From positions 28,949 to 92,948 of the forward strand of contig JAHBMJ010002367.1 in NCBI GenBank assembly GCA_018398765.1: a DNA stretch of 64,000 bases, written 5' to 3'. This document shows positions 33,230-45,428 of the stretch, piece by piece. Under the pieces are notes generated by a model that was not told the DNA's origin, did not search any database, and saw only the letters and a list, made by a program, of their open reading frames with translations. The stretch is from Chromera velia. Lineage: Eukaryota > Sar > Chromeraceae. The translations under genes were made by a program, and so were the position numbers. Numbering within the stretch: position 1 is the first letter of the stretch; each line of letters begins with the position of its first letter.

Positions 33230-35110
33230 GCGCAGACTGTATGTTGTTGCACTGATCGCTCCGGCCACCAAATACAAATAACTCCAACAACTGAACATTA
33301 ATTATATAACTTATGAAATAGTCGAACACTGCATACGCGAGCCTATATGGCCCGGCGAAGATCGCTCACGATTTTGTGAATTTTATTGCAGACCGAATTT
33401 TCGCCCCGTAGGCCTCCTTGTTTCTCTTTTCCTAGCTCTTTCCCTGCTTGAACATGACCCAACTAACATAGGTTGAGGAGACGTGAGACTGCCTCGTGAG
33501 ACTCTCTTAATTTACCTGCGGGGTACATAAAAAACGGCTCTCACACACACAGCTAGACACACGGGAAATTCTTAGGGAAATTCGAAGGCTAGAACAGATG
33601 TCGGAGACCTGACACTTCAGCAGGCTAGAGAGGCCTCTTTGATCTCATAAGTTCAGAAAGGGCTGTGATCGATCAATGATGAGAAAATGCATACCAACTT
33701 ATACACCAACACAGTCCACACTGTTCAGGCAAATCAGTTCCAACAAGGGATGGACAATGGTGCAGACACTTAGAAGTTTGATAAAACTAAGCGTTCTGCA
33801 GCAAGGTATATCATAAGAAAAGTAAACGCGCGACTTTGTATATAGGACAAATTAAAATAGATTGAAGTATGATTAATCTAGCATGCACGTTGATGGCATG
33901 CATGCAGCGACAAGTCTTTTGATAGTGGCTTGGGATTTGGCGTCGATAAATCTAGGATTTAACCCTCAATCATCATCATCATCATTGAATATAAGATCTG
34001 AAATTAATTTATGTATGCAAAATATTCTGTCCATGCAATACATGGAAAGTCAGATTCAATATAAGATTGATCTGACGCTCACTGGTACGATGCATGCAAA
34101 TGACTGAAAAGATTGGGTGCATTCTGGTAGATTGAAGCTAGAAGGTGCAGATACAGAAACATGATGCTACATGATGTTACGCAACATATATATAGAAACG
34201 TCTCTTGAGAGTCTATCCAGTGCAGTTACTCACTTTTCACAGAGTTACAATCATCGTGCACAAGCCACACACGGTTAGGTATGATATGGTCACTTCAGAC
34301 CTACTCTCATACTCTAATCTTATCGCTGGCTTGTCTGTTTTTCCCATAGTGATCAATCAATCAATTCGATCATACTTACATGCACACATTTATCTGCACA
34401 ACGCTCGTGGTGTGCGCACTCGCGATAGTTCCTGGTCGTTTAACATTATGAGGCGGTGGGACACTGAGACTTTGGTCCACTGGGGCCGAACTTCTCATAA
34501 AATGGCCCGGAAAGCGAAATTTAGGGCTTTTGAAAACGTTTGAAAGTTGAATCGAAACTTTAAAATTCAAATTAAAATCAAAAAATCGATTTGCGCGGCG
34601 AGGTTTTAGATTCCACTGGGTTCAAACCCTTGTACTCTCACTTTTCTGTTAAAATTTTTGAAGAAATGATGCATGCATGCATCGTTGATCACGCTAGTAC
34701 ACGCTACATCATGCAGTCTCAGTATATCCCAATGCAATTATTTTTAACCGCCCTCCAGAGCTTTGCCGAGCTTTGCTTTCCAGGCGACTTACAGAACTCA
34801 AAGTGCTGTCCAGATTAACAGTTACTTCACGTTAAAAAAATGAGCTTCCGCTGCGATTTTCTAGCTGATCCCGGCCGGGTTAATCTTTCTAGCCTCACCA
34901 CTCATATGTCTTAATTATTTACGACCGTGTTAATGCCCAGAACATACTACCTTGGCCATCAGATTCCAGCAATCAAGAAGAGTAGACGATAAGCAAACGA
35001 ACCGCCAGCATTCTAACGATAAAGGCACAACCCATCTGACCGTTTCTAAGACTCTTGACACTTTCCGTTCGGTTGGTTCCTGTGTCGGCACAGCACACAC
35101 ATATATACAC
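33230..35110. other. AT-rich non-coding stretch
   Basis: No supported gene. Contains a (TCA)n run at 33968-33986 next to AACCCTCAA; a similar arrangement of (GAT)n with a GGGTTATATAGG-like string occurs at 8127-8165 and with GGGTTAAAGCC at 55278-55310, so these may be relics of a common repeat. Confidence 0.5.
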
Positions 35111-35139
35111 GTATATATAGATAGAAAGTTTTAACGAAG

Positions 35140-35512
35140 ATGCGCGTTGTTTTTGTAATCATTCTTTTCGTCGTTGGTGCCTCTGCCGCAGACAAGTTCT
35201 GTACTTATGACGCTGCCAACTGCGGTGGAACCGAAATGTGTAACGACTTTCTGTACTGCTACGCACTCAGCGGGGCGGGCAGCTCCATCAAGTACAAGAT
35301 CGACAAAGATACCCTCAAAGCCTGTACCGACATCACTTCTGAGACCTGCGCAGATACCTCCAGGCTCCAGCTGCGTAGAAGCGAGTGCACAGAAGGACGT
35401 GTGCATCACCAGCAGCTCCACCTACTCCTACAAAATTAAAAGCGGTGCTGCAGGCATAGTGGCATCTTTCACCCTCCTTCTTGGTCTTCTCGGCTTTCAG
35501 CTCTCACACTAA
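35140..35512 (+). pseudogene. small secreted Cys-rich protein with GPI-anchor-like tail, one +1 frame break
   Basis: The frame from ATG 35140 encodes a signal peptide (MRVVFVIILFVVGASAA) and a Cys-rich body (CTYDAANCGG, CNDFLYCYALSG). Near 35350-35370 the coding sense moves to the +1 frame, which continues SSCVEASAQKDVCITSSST and ends in a hydrophobic tail (AAGIVASFTLLLGLLGFQLSH) with TAA at 35510-35512. With the single-base skip the product is about 124 residues and looks complete: secreted and probably lipid-anchored at the surface. The break could be a sequencing error, true decay, or programmed shifting; the local string is ACC TCC AGG C. A TATATATAG-like box lies 16-28 bp upstream of the ATG. 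No family recognised. Confidence 0.6.
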
Positions 35513-35519
35513 GCCTTCC

Positions 35520-37320
35520 ATGTGGACGGTGGACCAAGACAGCTTGCATTTCACAAGCAGATCGACTGTAGACAATCGAAGGACTTATGCATACATTCTG
35601 GAAAGAAAGTTGGAGCTAGCATGCTCCTCGATCATCCATGCAAATGTATGGAATTCATGTACGCGCGTGTCCCAAGATTGGTGCTTCCATGAGGCTCAGC
35701 GGATCGATGCATGTGGAGCCATTCGTGACCGCTTCGATTCTCTGTCGCCTCAGCCTCGGCCTCAGCAGCACCATCTTGAAAAGGGCATCTGATCCAGTAC
35801 TATACGCCTAGACCACACGGAGTGATGACTAGAGAACTTCTGTGGCCCGGAAGGGAAAAATGACACAAATTGAATGGCCGGGTCCGAACGACAGTGGCTG
35901 GCGCTTTTGCTGGAGGGCCGAAATGCAATTTTTCGAGAATCAAGCCCCAGAGGGAAATGCTATGGAAAATGAAGAGTGACCCGGGCGTGAGTGGTACAAA
36001 CTCGAGTAGATTCAATCTAATGTCGGAACGTTTGCAAAGAGATCTAAGACTTCCCTGTCTGCCTTCCAGCCTCAGGCTGCAGACTCCATGTTTAACTTCG
36101 ACCTTCCTTCATCAAATCTCATGCAGTGACAATCTTCTGACGTGGATCTTCAATTCAGTAGATACACATCGAGAAATGAAAATCGCAACTGTTCTGCTTC
36201 AATGACACTAGCTTTCTTCATGGTTCCAATAGTATAGTTCAGCCACTCAAAGTTGTCACCCCATATAATAGTCCCCATTAACAACCAAGCTTTTTACATT
36301 CCTTTTTTCTTTCATGATGCCCGTTTTTTCATGAATCTTCACCATACAGGTCCATATTGTCTAAAGTGGAGAACTTTCAACCCTACCTACTAGTACCTAG
36401 ACTACACTCCAGACAATTTTCAAATTCTACCCGGGCTCGCCTAGCACTAAGCCGGAGCATGCAGACCTAGATTAATACAAATAATTCATGCTCTATTATA
36501 GTTTTTATATCATCTCAAAAAGAGTATAAATAAGTACGTGTGTTTCTAGGTGTGTTTATTATTTTTAAATCATCTTTTAAAATGTATATATATGCATGAA
36601 AAACATTATTTTTCCCATGCATAATTCTGATAATTCCTGAGATAATCTAAGAGATAATTCAGTAAACACTTTAACTTCTTAATTAAAAAAAAATATACAG
36701 AAACTAGCGTAAAAATTGATAAGCTCAAGGGACTAATTAAACTTATCAATGCGTTTAACCTAGCGTTTAACTTAAGTCAATAATCATTATCATATCATTA
36801 ACAATTTAACATAAACTTGTGATAAAGCAGTATAGTGATTATTGAATGATTAATTAATGATAATAATCATTACTGAAATAAAATAATTTTAGTAATAATT
36901 TAATTACTCCTTTCAATTTTTGTCAAGAAAAAACGTCTAGAAAAACGTGTTTTAAAACGTTTTTAAAAAACATTTCATTGATTCCAAACCCTTTTTTAGA
37001 TCTTTTAGATCAATTATTCAATATTTTTTTATTTTTAATTAGCAGTAGACAAGATTGAGTCAATCATTATTAGATTTTTGTATTATTATTTAAAGTGGTT
37101 GATCATTATCGGATTTTAATCAAAGCCTGAGGTGTTGAATCACGGAATAATACAGAATATATTTATTCACCAGTTATACTCATGCACTTCAAAAGTAACG
37201 TATTCAGAAATATGTTTACTATTATTCAGGAATATTGTTCTTAAATAAATTAACCTTTCTGAGTGCAATTTACTGTGCAAAAGAAGACTTTTGATCGACA
37301 AAAACAAAAGTTTGCCTCCG
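35520..37320. other. AT-rich desert
   Basis: 36450-37160 is extremely AT-rich with ATTAAT/AATAAT strings and no open frames. No gene or clear repeat is supported. Confidence 0.6.
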
Positions 37321-37329
37321 CAAAGGTTG

Positions 37330-40300
37330 GTGCCAGGGGGTGGTATGCGTAGGGAATTACTTCGAATGAATGTAGGCTGTTGAGGCTCACCTGAGGCCTG
37401 CCCCGTTCGACGTTCAGCCGCGGCATACATCCTCATTGACAACTCTTTTCTCCTGATTAAAATCGGTTTCCCTCCTTCAAATTTCGTTTGCGTATCGGTT
37501 TTAAAATTCTGTCACCTTTATTTACCCAACATGCTACTTTCTGATCGCGGCAATTACCAACCCCTTCCCCTCTCCCCTCCCCTTCGATCTCTTCCCTCAA
37601 CCGATAACTAAGAGGAAGGAACTTCACAGGAAATCGGAGGGAACAAGTGGAGGAGGGCATCGCGTTTCCTTTTTTGCTTAGCTTCTTGCCTGTGTGCAGC
37701 GCGGGCACGCTCCCGGAGGGAAGAATGCACACTGGTGACAGCTGCAAACATCGTGCATGCAGAAAGAGATAGGTGAGGAGGGGAATGTGACCGGGTGCGG
37801 GGCACCAAATGAAACTGGACGCACTAGCTTTTTGGTTTGTCAGCCGTGGGGACAGGCAGATGAGGGTGAAACAGCACTACAGCGCACAAGGTGCAAACAA
37901 GCATATCACTGCATATAAAAGCACCAGTATACAGAAAGACTTTCGCATGTGAAGAAAGAAGAGATGCTCGGGGTTACCTGCCTTCAAGAGCGGAGGAATT
38001 CATGAAATGATAAAACTGTCCATGAAAAGAGGAACGAGCAAAAACAGCTGCTTCAACTTTGTGTTTCCTCTACGGTCTGATGTCTCAAGAGACACACAAA
38101 CCGACGGAAAAAAGAAATAGAAAGGGGAATTGAGAAACAAATGAAGCATTTGGTCATGGACAAATCGTTCTATCTGACGTCTCCATTCCACACAGTGTTA
38201 AGCTAAACCCTGTCCTTTGATCCACCCATTGACTATTTTTTGAATGTGGACGTCGAGCCTTGTGCGTGCACGGTGAGCTGTTGCTGCTGCTGACGTTGAG
38301 ACTGCCTGCATGCACGAACAAAAGAGAGGAGAGGAGTTGAGCGAGAGGACTCGAAATGGAGAAGAACGCAAGGAAGTTTAAACAGGGGGACTCTTAAATA
38401 GATGATTAAATAAGCGACAAGATCAAGTGGGAGAATTGAGAACACTTGATCTGGCCACCGAAGAAGCGAGCGGAAGGAAACGGAGTCTACTAGCTTTTCT
38501 TCTCTGCAACGGGCACACCAGATCGATCCATTGGCCATGCAGTCAGAGACCGATGGAATATACGGACAACCAGTCAAGGAGCAGGCAGCAAAAAAAATGG
38601 GTGGGTGTCTGAATGCACCCAGAAGCCCCCCAACTGTACACAGAGGAGAGAGCTGCCGTTTCCAAAACCAAACGTGTCTAACCAAACGATCACTGAATCA
38701 ACGACCGCATACGAGACTGCACCCCGTCCAAACTCCCTGGGTATACAAACCCAGGCCTTCCCACCCCCGACTCCCAAGGCTGGGCCAAAGCTGAAACCGG
38801 CAGCCGCGTGCGTCTCGGAGGGTCGAAAATTCACGACTGACTTTCAACCAGCACACGCACGCACACGCACACGCAGACAAGACACGCAGACAAACAGAAA
38901 GGTAGATAATGCATAGACAAAAGACTTCTTTCAGTGATTCGGTATGATCGTTAGATGTAGTATGGCTACACGGTTACATGGACACCGAAGGAAGTATGGC
39001 CATTGTGTGGATCTGTCGCCTGCTCACTTACTCCACGAAAGCACACGTTGCAATTCCTTGTCAGATGTATAAAAGACCACGCCGACTCGGTTGCAACAGC
39101 CTTCGCGAAGGAAGGAATTCGGTTGAGTCAGGCAGAAACCAAAAAGTGGAGGTCTCTCTGATGAGTAAGCAAAGAAAGACGTACTGCAAGTCAATCGACG
39201 AAATGTGCTGTCTCCCCTGTGAGGACAACGACATCACCAGCCAGGTCGGCTGCCTGACGCCCGACGAATGTGCTGTCTCCCCTGTGAGGACAACGACATC
39301 ACGAGCCAGGGCGGCTGCCTGACGTCCGACAAAATGGGCTGTCTCCCCTGTGAGGACAACGACATCACCAGCCAGGGCGGCTGCCTGACGCCCGACGAAT
39401 GTGCTGTCTCCCCCGTGAGGACGGCGACACCACCAGCCAGGGCCGCTGCCTGACGCCCGACGTAATGGGCTGTCTCTCGGAGAGCCGCGGCCATTGATCC
39501 CCCGTGGGAAACCAGATGCGACCCCAGACAGCGGACGCATAGGGAGATGGACAGACAGACTGAGTACGCCGGACAGCCTGATGTAAAGAGGGCAGTCGGA
39601 GACCTCACTGAGTGAGGCGAGAGAGGGACTGAGTGAGGCGAGAGAGGGACTGAGAGAGGCGAGAGAGGGACTGAGAGAGGCAAGAGAGGGACATCATGAC
39701 CCCCCTGCCCTGTGCAGACGCTCGAACTCCCTTCTGAAAGAGAGAGAGACGGACTCCGAGCTCCGTCCGCCGAACTGGATCTCAGGGACTCTCCAAAACC
39801 CTGAAGGCAGACGAACGGGCACATGAATTCAAACGGCGGTGAAGCCAAAATTCAGGACCCTGGCGGCCGGGTGGACAAAGAAGAAAGGAGAAAGAAGAGG
39901 CATGGCATTGCACCCAAACTCATATGCACACAGTATGACATGCATTTGAATGAACAGCCAGCCAGCCAGTCGGAGATGGGGGGGGCACACACACAGGCAT
40001 ATGCGCGCGCGCCCGCAGAGGGAGAGAGACAAGGAAGGAGCTGCATGGACAGTCACTGTCTCACACGCCAATCTTGTTTGCAAGGTGAACGCAAACGAGC
40101 CCAATGGCATGAAGTCAAATTAAACGTAGAATAAACAGAAAATGGAGATCTTTTCCCAACGCGAGACTTGCGGCCCTCACGGCCGATAGCTGTCTTTCTC
40201 TTTGTTGGACAGGGGCGACGCATGGCCAAGGCAGCAAGCCAAGGCAGTGACTGTCACTTTTCTCACAGGCACACGGCGTTCACAAAATTCGATGCAAACA

Positions 40301-40734
40301 ACCACACATGCAGCGGCTGGTCAGAGAGGCAACGAAACGTTGGGAGAAGGTTCGGAAAGTGTGACCGATTGATAGCAGACGGTAGCTAGGATTTCCTGAG
40401 ACAGCGCGGCGAGACGGCTGGGGGGGCGGGGGGGCTCTGACCTCTCCGAAAAGACTGCAGATTCTCGCGCTCTCCTGTGCCGCTGCCGTCTGTGTCCCTC
40501 TGGGCACTGAGAAGAACTTCTCGAAGAGAACGAAATTGTTCGACTGGGGGACGGGGAAAGAGAGGCCGCAGTGCTTTCTGAGAAAGCCCAGAAGCTTCGG
40601 GGAGGGACGGTCGTAGGCGATCAACTCAGGCAGTGTGCCTTCGTATCGGAGCATCACCTGACATGGAGGGAGTTCGAAGCAGCAGGGGAAGTGGTAAGAA
40701 ATCGTCTGGCCGCGTTTTGCATGGTTTCGTTGTG
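37330..40734 (-). repeat. left arm of a large inverted duplication
   Basis: Reverse complement of most of 46770-52625. Inner boundary 40734 pairs with 46770 (coordinates sum to 87504 through the ATAT exon); past the deletion the sum changes to about 90021. Relative to the right arm, this arm lacks about 1.5 kb (right 49325-50830), one copy of the roughly 320-bp direct repeat and several minisatellite units. The outer end diverges near 37330 / 52625. Confidence 0.88.
39190..40657 (-). pseudogene. truncated inverted copy of the alpha-tubulin acetyltransferase gene
   Basis: The exon equivalent to ATAT exon 3 is intact at 40657-40442 (72 codons from VMLRYEG to SLFGE, identical by eye to the right-arm copy). 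Exons 1 and 2 are absent because the arm starts at 40734. The exon 4 equivalent (39830-39190) has lost frame in the 66-bp repeats (65-bp units), and exons 5-7 are deleted. It therefore cannot encode the full enzyme. The perfect exon 3 suggests a recent origin or gene conversion. Confidence 0.8.
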
Positions 40735-40972
40735 CCAATCTTTTTTTTTGCTCTCTTCTCCTTTTTGAATTCCATCGAATTCTACCACAAGCTGTAGACG
40801 ACAGACCCCACCATCTAAGGTCCATCTTGTAAGAATACCAGTACGTGCGCCTGGTCATTCCAGGACTGCCGCAACAAAGTGAATTCAGGTATCGATCGAT
40901 CTGTACGTATACCATGTCCTGAGTGCACCCCGTGCAGCTAGGGCACTCATCCCATCATTTGTCTCTTCAGTT

Positions 40973-41811
40973 CAGACAGCTAGGGAGGGTGCTCTCCTCT
41001 CGGACTCTCACAAAAAGAGGACAGTGGCGGTGTGGCTTTTCGGCGACCGATGGGTGTGTCTGTCGGGTTTCGCGCTGTTCTTCCACTACCAGTGGGACAA
41101 AAAAGGAGCGATGGAGACCCTGTTGAATTGGATGGAATTTGAAAAGATTGAATAGTCTCGTCTCTCCCTTAAATAATGATAAGGAGTTTCTTCCGAGAGA
41201 AAGCGGCGAAACAGAGAGAACAAACCGAAAGAGAGAACCACGAATACAAAGAGACAATCAGCTAGAAGAATTGCAGCAATTCGTGCATGGCCCGGCCCGG
41301 AACCCCCCCACCCTTTTCCCGACCTCCCTGTCCTCCCTCCTTTTCTTAAAAGAAAGGAAGAACACGCAGAATTCTTACCACACACCCGACTGACCCCATC
41401 TCAACCGGGATCCTGACTGCCTCCATTTCAGTCCGTTCAATCCGATCTTTCCTTGAGCTCCACCACACCATCTCCTGACCTTCACCACACTCTCCCCCTC
41501 ACACTTTCCTCTGACCTCGCTCTGGGCGCAACCCACTCGCTGACTGACACAAACTTCGAAGAAACGAAATGCAAATCCCTCCAACATACACACCCCTCCA
41601 GCATCCCTCCAGACACATCCCAACCCACACCCCTTTCCCTTCACCTCCATTCGCCTCTATTGAATTCTTCTCTCTCTCTTCATCCATCCAGGCGCCCAGG
41701 CAACACACAATCTCCTTCTACGTGTGGGGGGGCGGATTTGTGCCCGACATGTTGAGGGACTGGTTCAAAGACGAGCCTCCCGAGCTTGCCCCCTGGGGGG
41801 TGAACCCGTAA
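40973..41811 (+). CDS. unidentified gene, 3' exons only
   Basis: Three coding-like plus-strand pieces, each after a CAG acceptor. 40973-41155 encodes KKRTVAVWLFGDRWVCLSG and FALFFHYQWDKKGAMETLL and reaches a TAG. About 41432-41680 is Ser/Thr/Pro-rich (SDLALGATHSLTDTNFEE). 41692-41811 encodes RQHTISFYVWGGGFVPDM and PPELAPWGVNP with TAA. The first piece may be the end of one gene (if its TAG is a stop) or may share a gene with the others. No start is visible because the inverted-duplication arm lies immediately upstream. No family recognised. Confidence 0.4.
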
Positions 41812-41837
41812 AGCTTCGATCAGGTACTCCTCCTTCC

Positions 41838-44608
41838 TCATCCCCACAATGTGTGTCTTCCGTCCAACGAACAGTCATTCCCCTGCTGGTACACCGAGTC
41901 GGGAGGTGGGAAGACCCACCCAGGGTCCCCACCTGCACCTGCGGAGGAGTCCTCGGCAGGCGCTCCCTCAGCGGCTTGTTTCTGCACCACACAGCGGAGG
42001 AGAGAAAAGATGATCAGGTAATGCTGTCTCTGTCTCGTTTCGCCCTCCGTCTTCCCACTACAGTGTCTCTGAGCTTCAGTCAGTCACGGCCGAAGAGACA
42101 AAAAGTGACGGGGGGTTCAATCTAAGAGGAAGAGGAACGACTGTCATGCCCCCATGCATGCACCGACAGACCTACCCTGCATGCGTCTCCTCCTCCTCGC
42201 CGTCATCGTCTTTGTTCGGAACGACGACCAGGGAGTCGTCCGTGGCACCTAAGGAGAGTGGAAGAAAAGAAAGAAGAAAGTTCCATGAGAGCGAAAAAAA
42301 AACACAGACAGACAGGACGGCGTGGATGCAGGCAGCATGACGGGACAACCCCAAAAGGCACAGCATTCTTTTTTCATCCAAAAAACCAATGTGGTCCGTC
42401 TGCCCGATTAACTAACTCCAGATGAAAAATCCGGCTCCGTTCCCCTCCACTCCACTTTCTGTTTTCCGCCTTCCCCTGTGCTGACCTGCGCCCTCCCCCC
42501 CAGAGGCAGCAGCTCCGAGGCCTCCCTTGTTGCCTGCCTTCTTTGCCAGGAATGCTTGGTAGTTCTTCTTCGGGTCCCACCCAGTCTCGTGAGAGAAGTT
42601 GCAGTGGGCGTTGGAACAGTCTTTCCCTACAGAGAAGCGCAAAGCGAATGTACGAAGAAAGAAATCAATGAGTGACTGAACGACCACCCGAGGCTGCCAA
42701 CCTCCCATTTTTTCTGGAAGCAAGTCGAATCGAGGCTATTCGAAGTTCACCTTTCCCAAGCACTGTCGCTCCAAGACGAGGAAAGGAAACGCAGAACGCC
42801 CAGAGAGAATGCAAGCAGCACAGAGCAACAGCAACAAAAGAGTTAGAAAAAGACCAAATCTGTCCGTGTGCAGGGCGCAAGTTCACCCATGATTTCAGCC
42901 AAGAGAGAGAGACCCACCCACCAAATTTGCAGGGCAGTTGGGGGTGGATGTAGAAACACTCGTTGCTGAACGAGCACTTGGGCCAATTCTTGCACTGCAA
43001 GCAACTAGGAAGGAAGGAAGGAAGGAAGGAAGGAAGAGCGGTTCTGTTTTCTTTGTTGGTCAGACAGAGGAAGAAACCATCGATCAAGCATGGAGGGAGG
43101 GAACTCTCAGGTTTTCTTTCTTGTCGTATCAAAGGAGGGGCGGCAGTTTGTTGGGACAATCAATGCACGAGCGTAAGCAGAAACAACGAATGATGCAGAT
43201 CTTGTCTGTGACTGTCTCCCTTCCTGCCTGCGTGTCCATCTTGCCAGTCCATCATCATCCCCCGGCCTTCCTTCCAATCACCATATCCCGGGAGGACAGG
43301 ACGAGGGGGCTCGATGGGTAAGGCTAGGGGTAAGGATAGAAAAGGAAGGCAGAACCGGTGGGAAAAAGAGAACTCAATACGTGTACGACCCACCAATTCT
43401 CGTGGGTGAATGAACGGGCAGTCATCTCCCTTGGTGCACCTCGGCCAGAATCGGCATCTCTTCGGTTTGGAGAATCCCCCTGCCCCTGCCCCTCCCCCGA
43501 GGATCTTCGAGGAGGACGAAGAGGATGCGGCGGCGGCGGCGGGACCGTTGGCCCACTGTTCCATCAACTGGGCCTGCAATGATATTCATTTTTCGTTCGT
43601 TCAATTTGTTTGTTTGTTTGTTCCTTTGTTTTGGTCTTTCGTGGTCAGCCTGAGCAGGTATGGACAGGGTGAATGCGTTTACGGTCACATACAGCACACT
43701 GCAGATTTACACCCTGATTCGCCCACTGTTTGAGGTTTACCAGAAGGCTGGGAAGGCGGGATGAAGGCGGGTGTTGTACAAAGAGGACCAACTCTCAAGC
43801 TAATCCCAAACATGCAGACTGTTCACATTTTTTCTTCTATGCGGTTCTTCGTTTTCCACAGCCCGTAAGATAGACAGGTAGGTGTACAGCCAGTCTCTCA
43901 GACACGTACTACCTGATCCTTCAACGACTGTCCACAAATGTCTGTACAGATAATCAGCATGGCATGGCATGGAATGATCCCGTCTCAAATTTCGGAACAA
44001 CCACGATGTACCCCCAATTTCTTTTCTTTCTCGGTCAGACTAGACTGACCCGGAGGAACTCTGCCGTCACCTGTCTCTGCGTCTTCAGAACTACCCCCCC
44101 TCCCGATGTTACTGTAGTGCCAGAAGATTCCTGCCTGCCAGGCCGCCCCTGCTTCTGCTGAGCGTACTACTGCTCGTACTGCTGCTGTTGCTGCCTCGCG
44201 TGCGACTGCTGGGAGGGCTGAGCAGGGCCAGGGGCGGGGCAAGAAGTCCACGAATCCCGACCACCCTGCTGCCCTGCTCTCCCCTCGACTGCGGATGCTG
44301 GAGTAAGCACGACAGGCCGACCCGCCCTCTTCTCGTCCGCCGCTCTCTGGTTGAAGCCCGACTGCTCTCTGCATATCTTCGCAGCTGCCTCTGCTGCGGC
44401 GTGAAGGGCGTCGCCACCCGCACTCGGGGGGAGGGGGCGTGAGGGGGAGCTGTTGCTCGCCTCGCTGCAGACAGTTCAGTAGTGCAGGGAAGAAACGAGG
44501 GAATCGCAAACGTAGCAGAAGAAACCGTGCACAAAGATGGCACGCAGCATCGCTATGATCCACACAGTGCCTACACTCCCTTCTTCGCACATTCATTTAG
44601 AACAGATA

Positions 44609-44673
<65 letters not shown>

Positions 44674-45428
44674 CATGTGTGCATGTGTGTGTGCATGTGT
44701 GTCAGACCGACGATATAGAAGACACTTGTCCTCTTACACAATCATCTGTCACACTGAGTCCATTCATAAAACCCTTTACGCTGGCGCCATGAATTAAGAA
44801 GCGAAGGGGAAAACAGAGCTCATGCGAAGAGGCAGGCCTCTTTTCCAGACGTGTCTCAAAGAGACCATGCAACCACCCCGACTGACTGACTGTCTGGCCT
44901 TCTTGGAGGAGTCGGAAGACCGCGCAGGTGCGGGTCCGTTGCCCCCCCCATGTACGGGCGTGTGGGGCTGGTCGTCTCTCTGGGCCCTGGGTACAAGGAG
45001 AATCGAGGGCTTGGCCTTGGGCTTCACGACGAACACTCCTGAAAGCAGTGGGCAAGCAAATACATCAATGTTCAGGAGAATCAATCGACGCAAATGTGAG
45101 GGAGGAAATGGCTTCGGTTTGCATGCCAACTTTATTCCAACCCTCACACCCCTAAAAAGCAACACACACCCCTACAGGCCATACGGTCTCGAGTGATTCA
45201 GCGTTATACGTGGAAAGATATGTCTATTTGCCATTCATGTAGGGAGAGAGATAGACACACACATACACACAGACACACAGCCACCCACACTCACACAACA
45301 ACAAACGGACCTGGGGCCTCAGGCCACTGATCCTCGTGTCCCTCAGAGACTTCGATTCTCTCCCGACTGTTGCCGTGAGGGGCGCTACTCTTCCTGTCCT
45401 GCATGCTTGCGGATGCTTCGGTCGCCAT
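41838..45428 (-). CDS. ZC3H14/Nab2-like CCCH zinc-finger protein with in-frame UAG
   Basis: Exons (minus): 45428-45311, 45038-44891, 44464-44050, 43573-43394, 42994-42922, 42626-42486, 42248-42172, possibly 41981-41838. Phases join throughout. The C-terminal half carries three tandem CCCH fingers typical of Nab2/ZC3H14 poly(A)-RNA binding proteins: CRFWPRCTKGDDCPFIH, CKNWPKCSFSNECFYIH, CKFGKDCSNAHCNFSH, followed by ETGWDPKKNYQAFLAKK. The N-terminus is low-complexity. Exon 3 contains one in-frame TAG (44169-44167) within QQQQYEQ-TAG-YAQQKQG; the frame continues 39 further codons to a GTCAGT donor that joins exon 4 in phase. The seventh exon reaches TAG at 42172; if that is a stop, the gene ends there. 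If it is sense, a GTCTGT donor after it joins an exon ending in TGA at 41838. Expected role: nuclear poly(A) tail control. Confidence 0.82.
44167..44169 (-). other. in-frame UAG inside the ZC3H14-like gene
   Basis: Lies at about residue 188 between CAG and TAC codons in a glutamine-rich stretch, where CAG would be natural. A 22-nt GT...AG segment around it is not a multiple of three, so splicing it out would break the frame. Confidence 0.85.
44611..44700 (-). repeat. (CT)n-(GT)n-(GA)n microsatellite cluster
   Basis: Compound dinucleotide tract inside intron 2 of the ZC3H14-like gene. No coding value. Confidence 0.9.
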
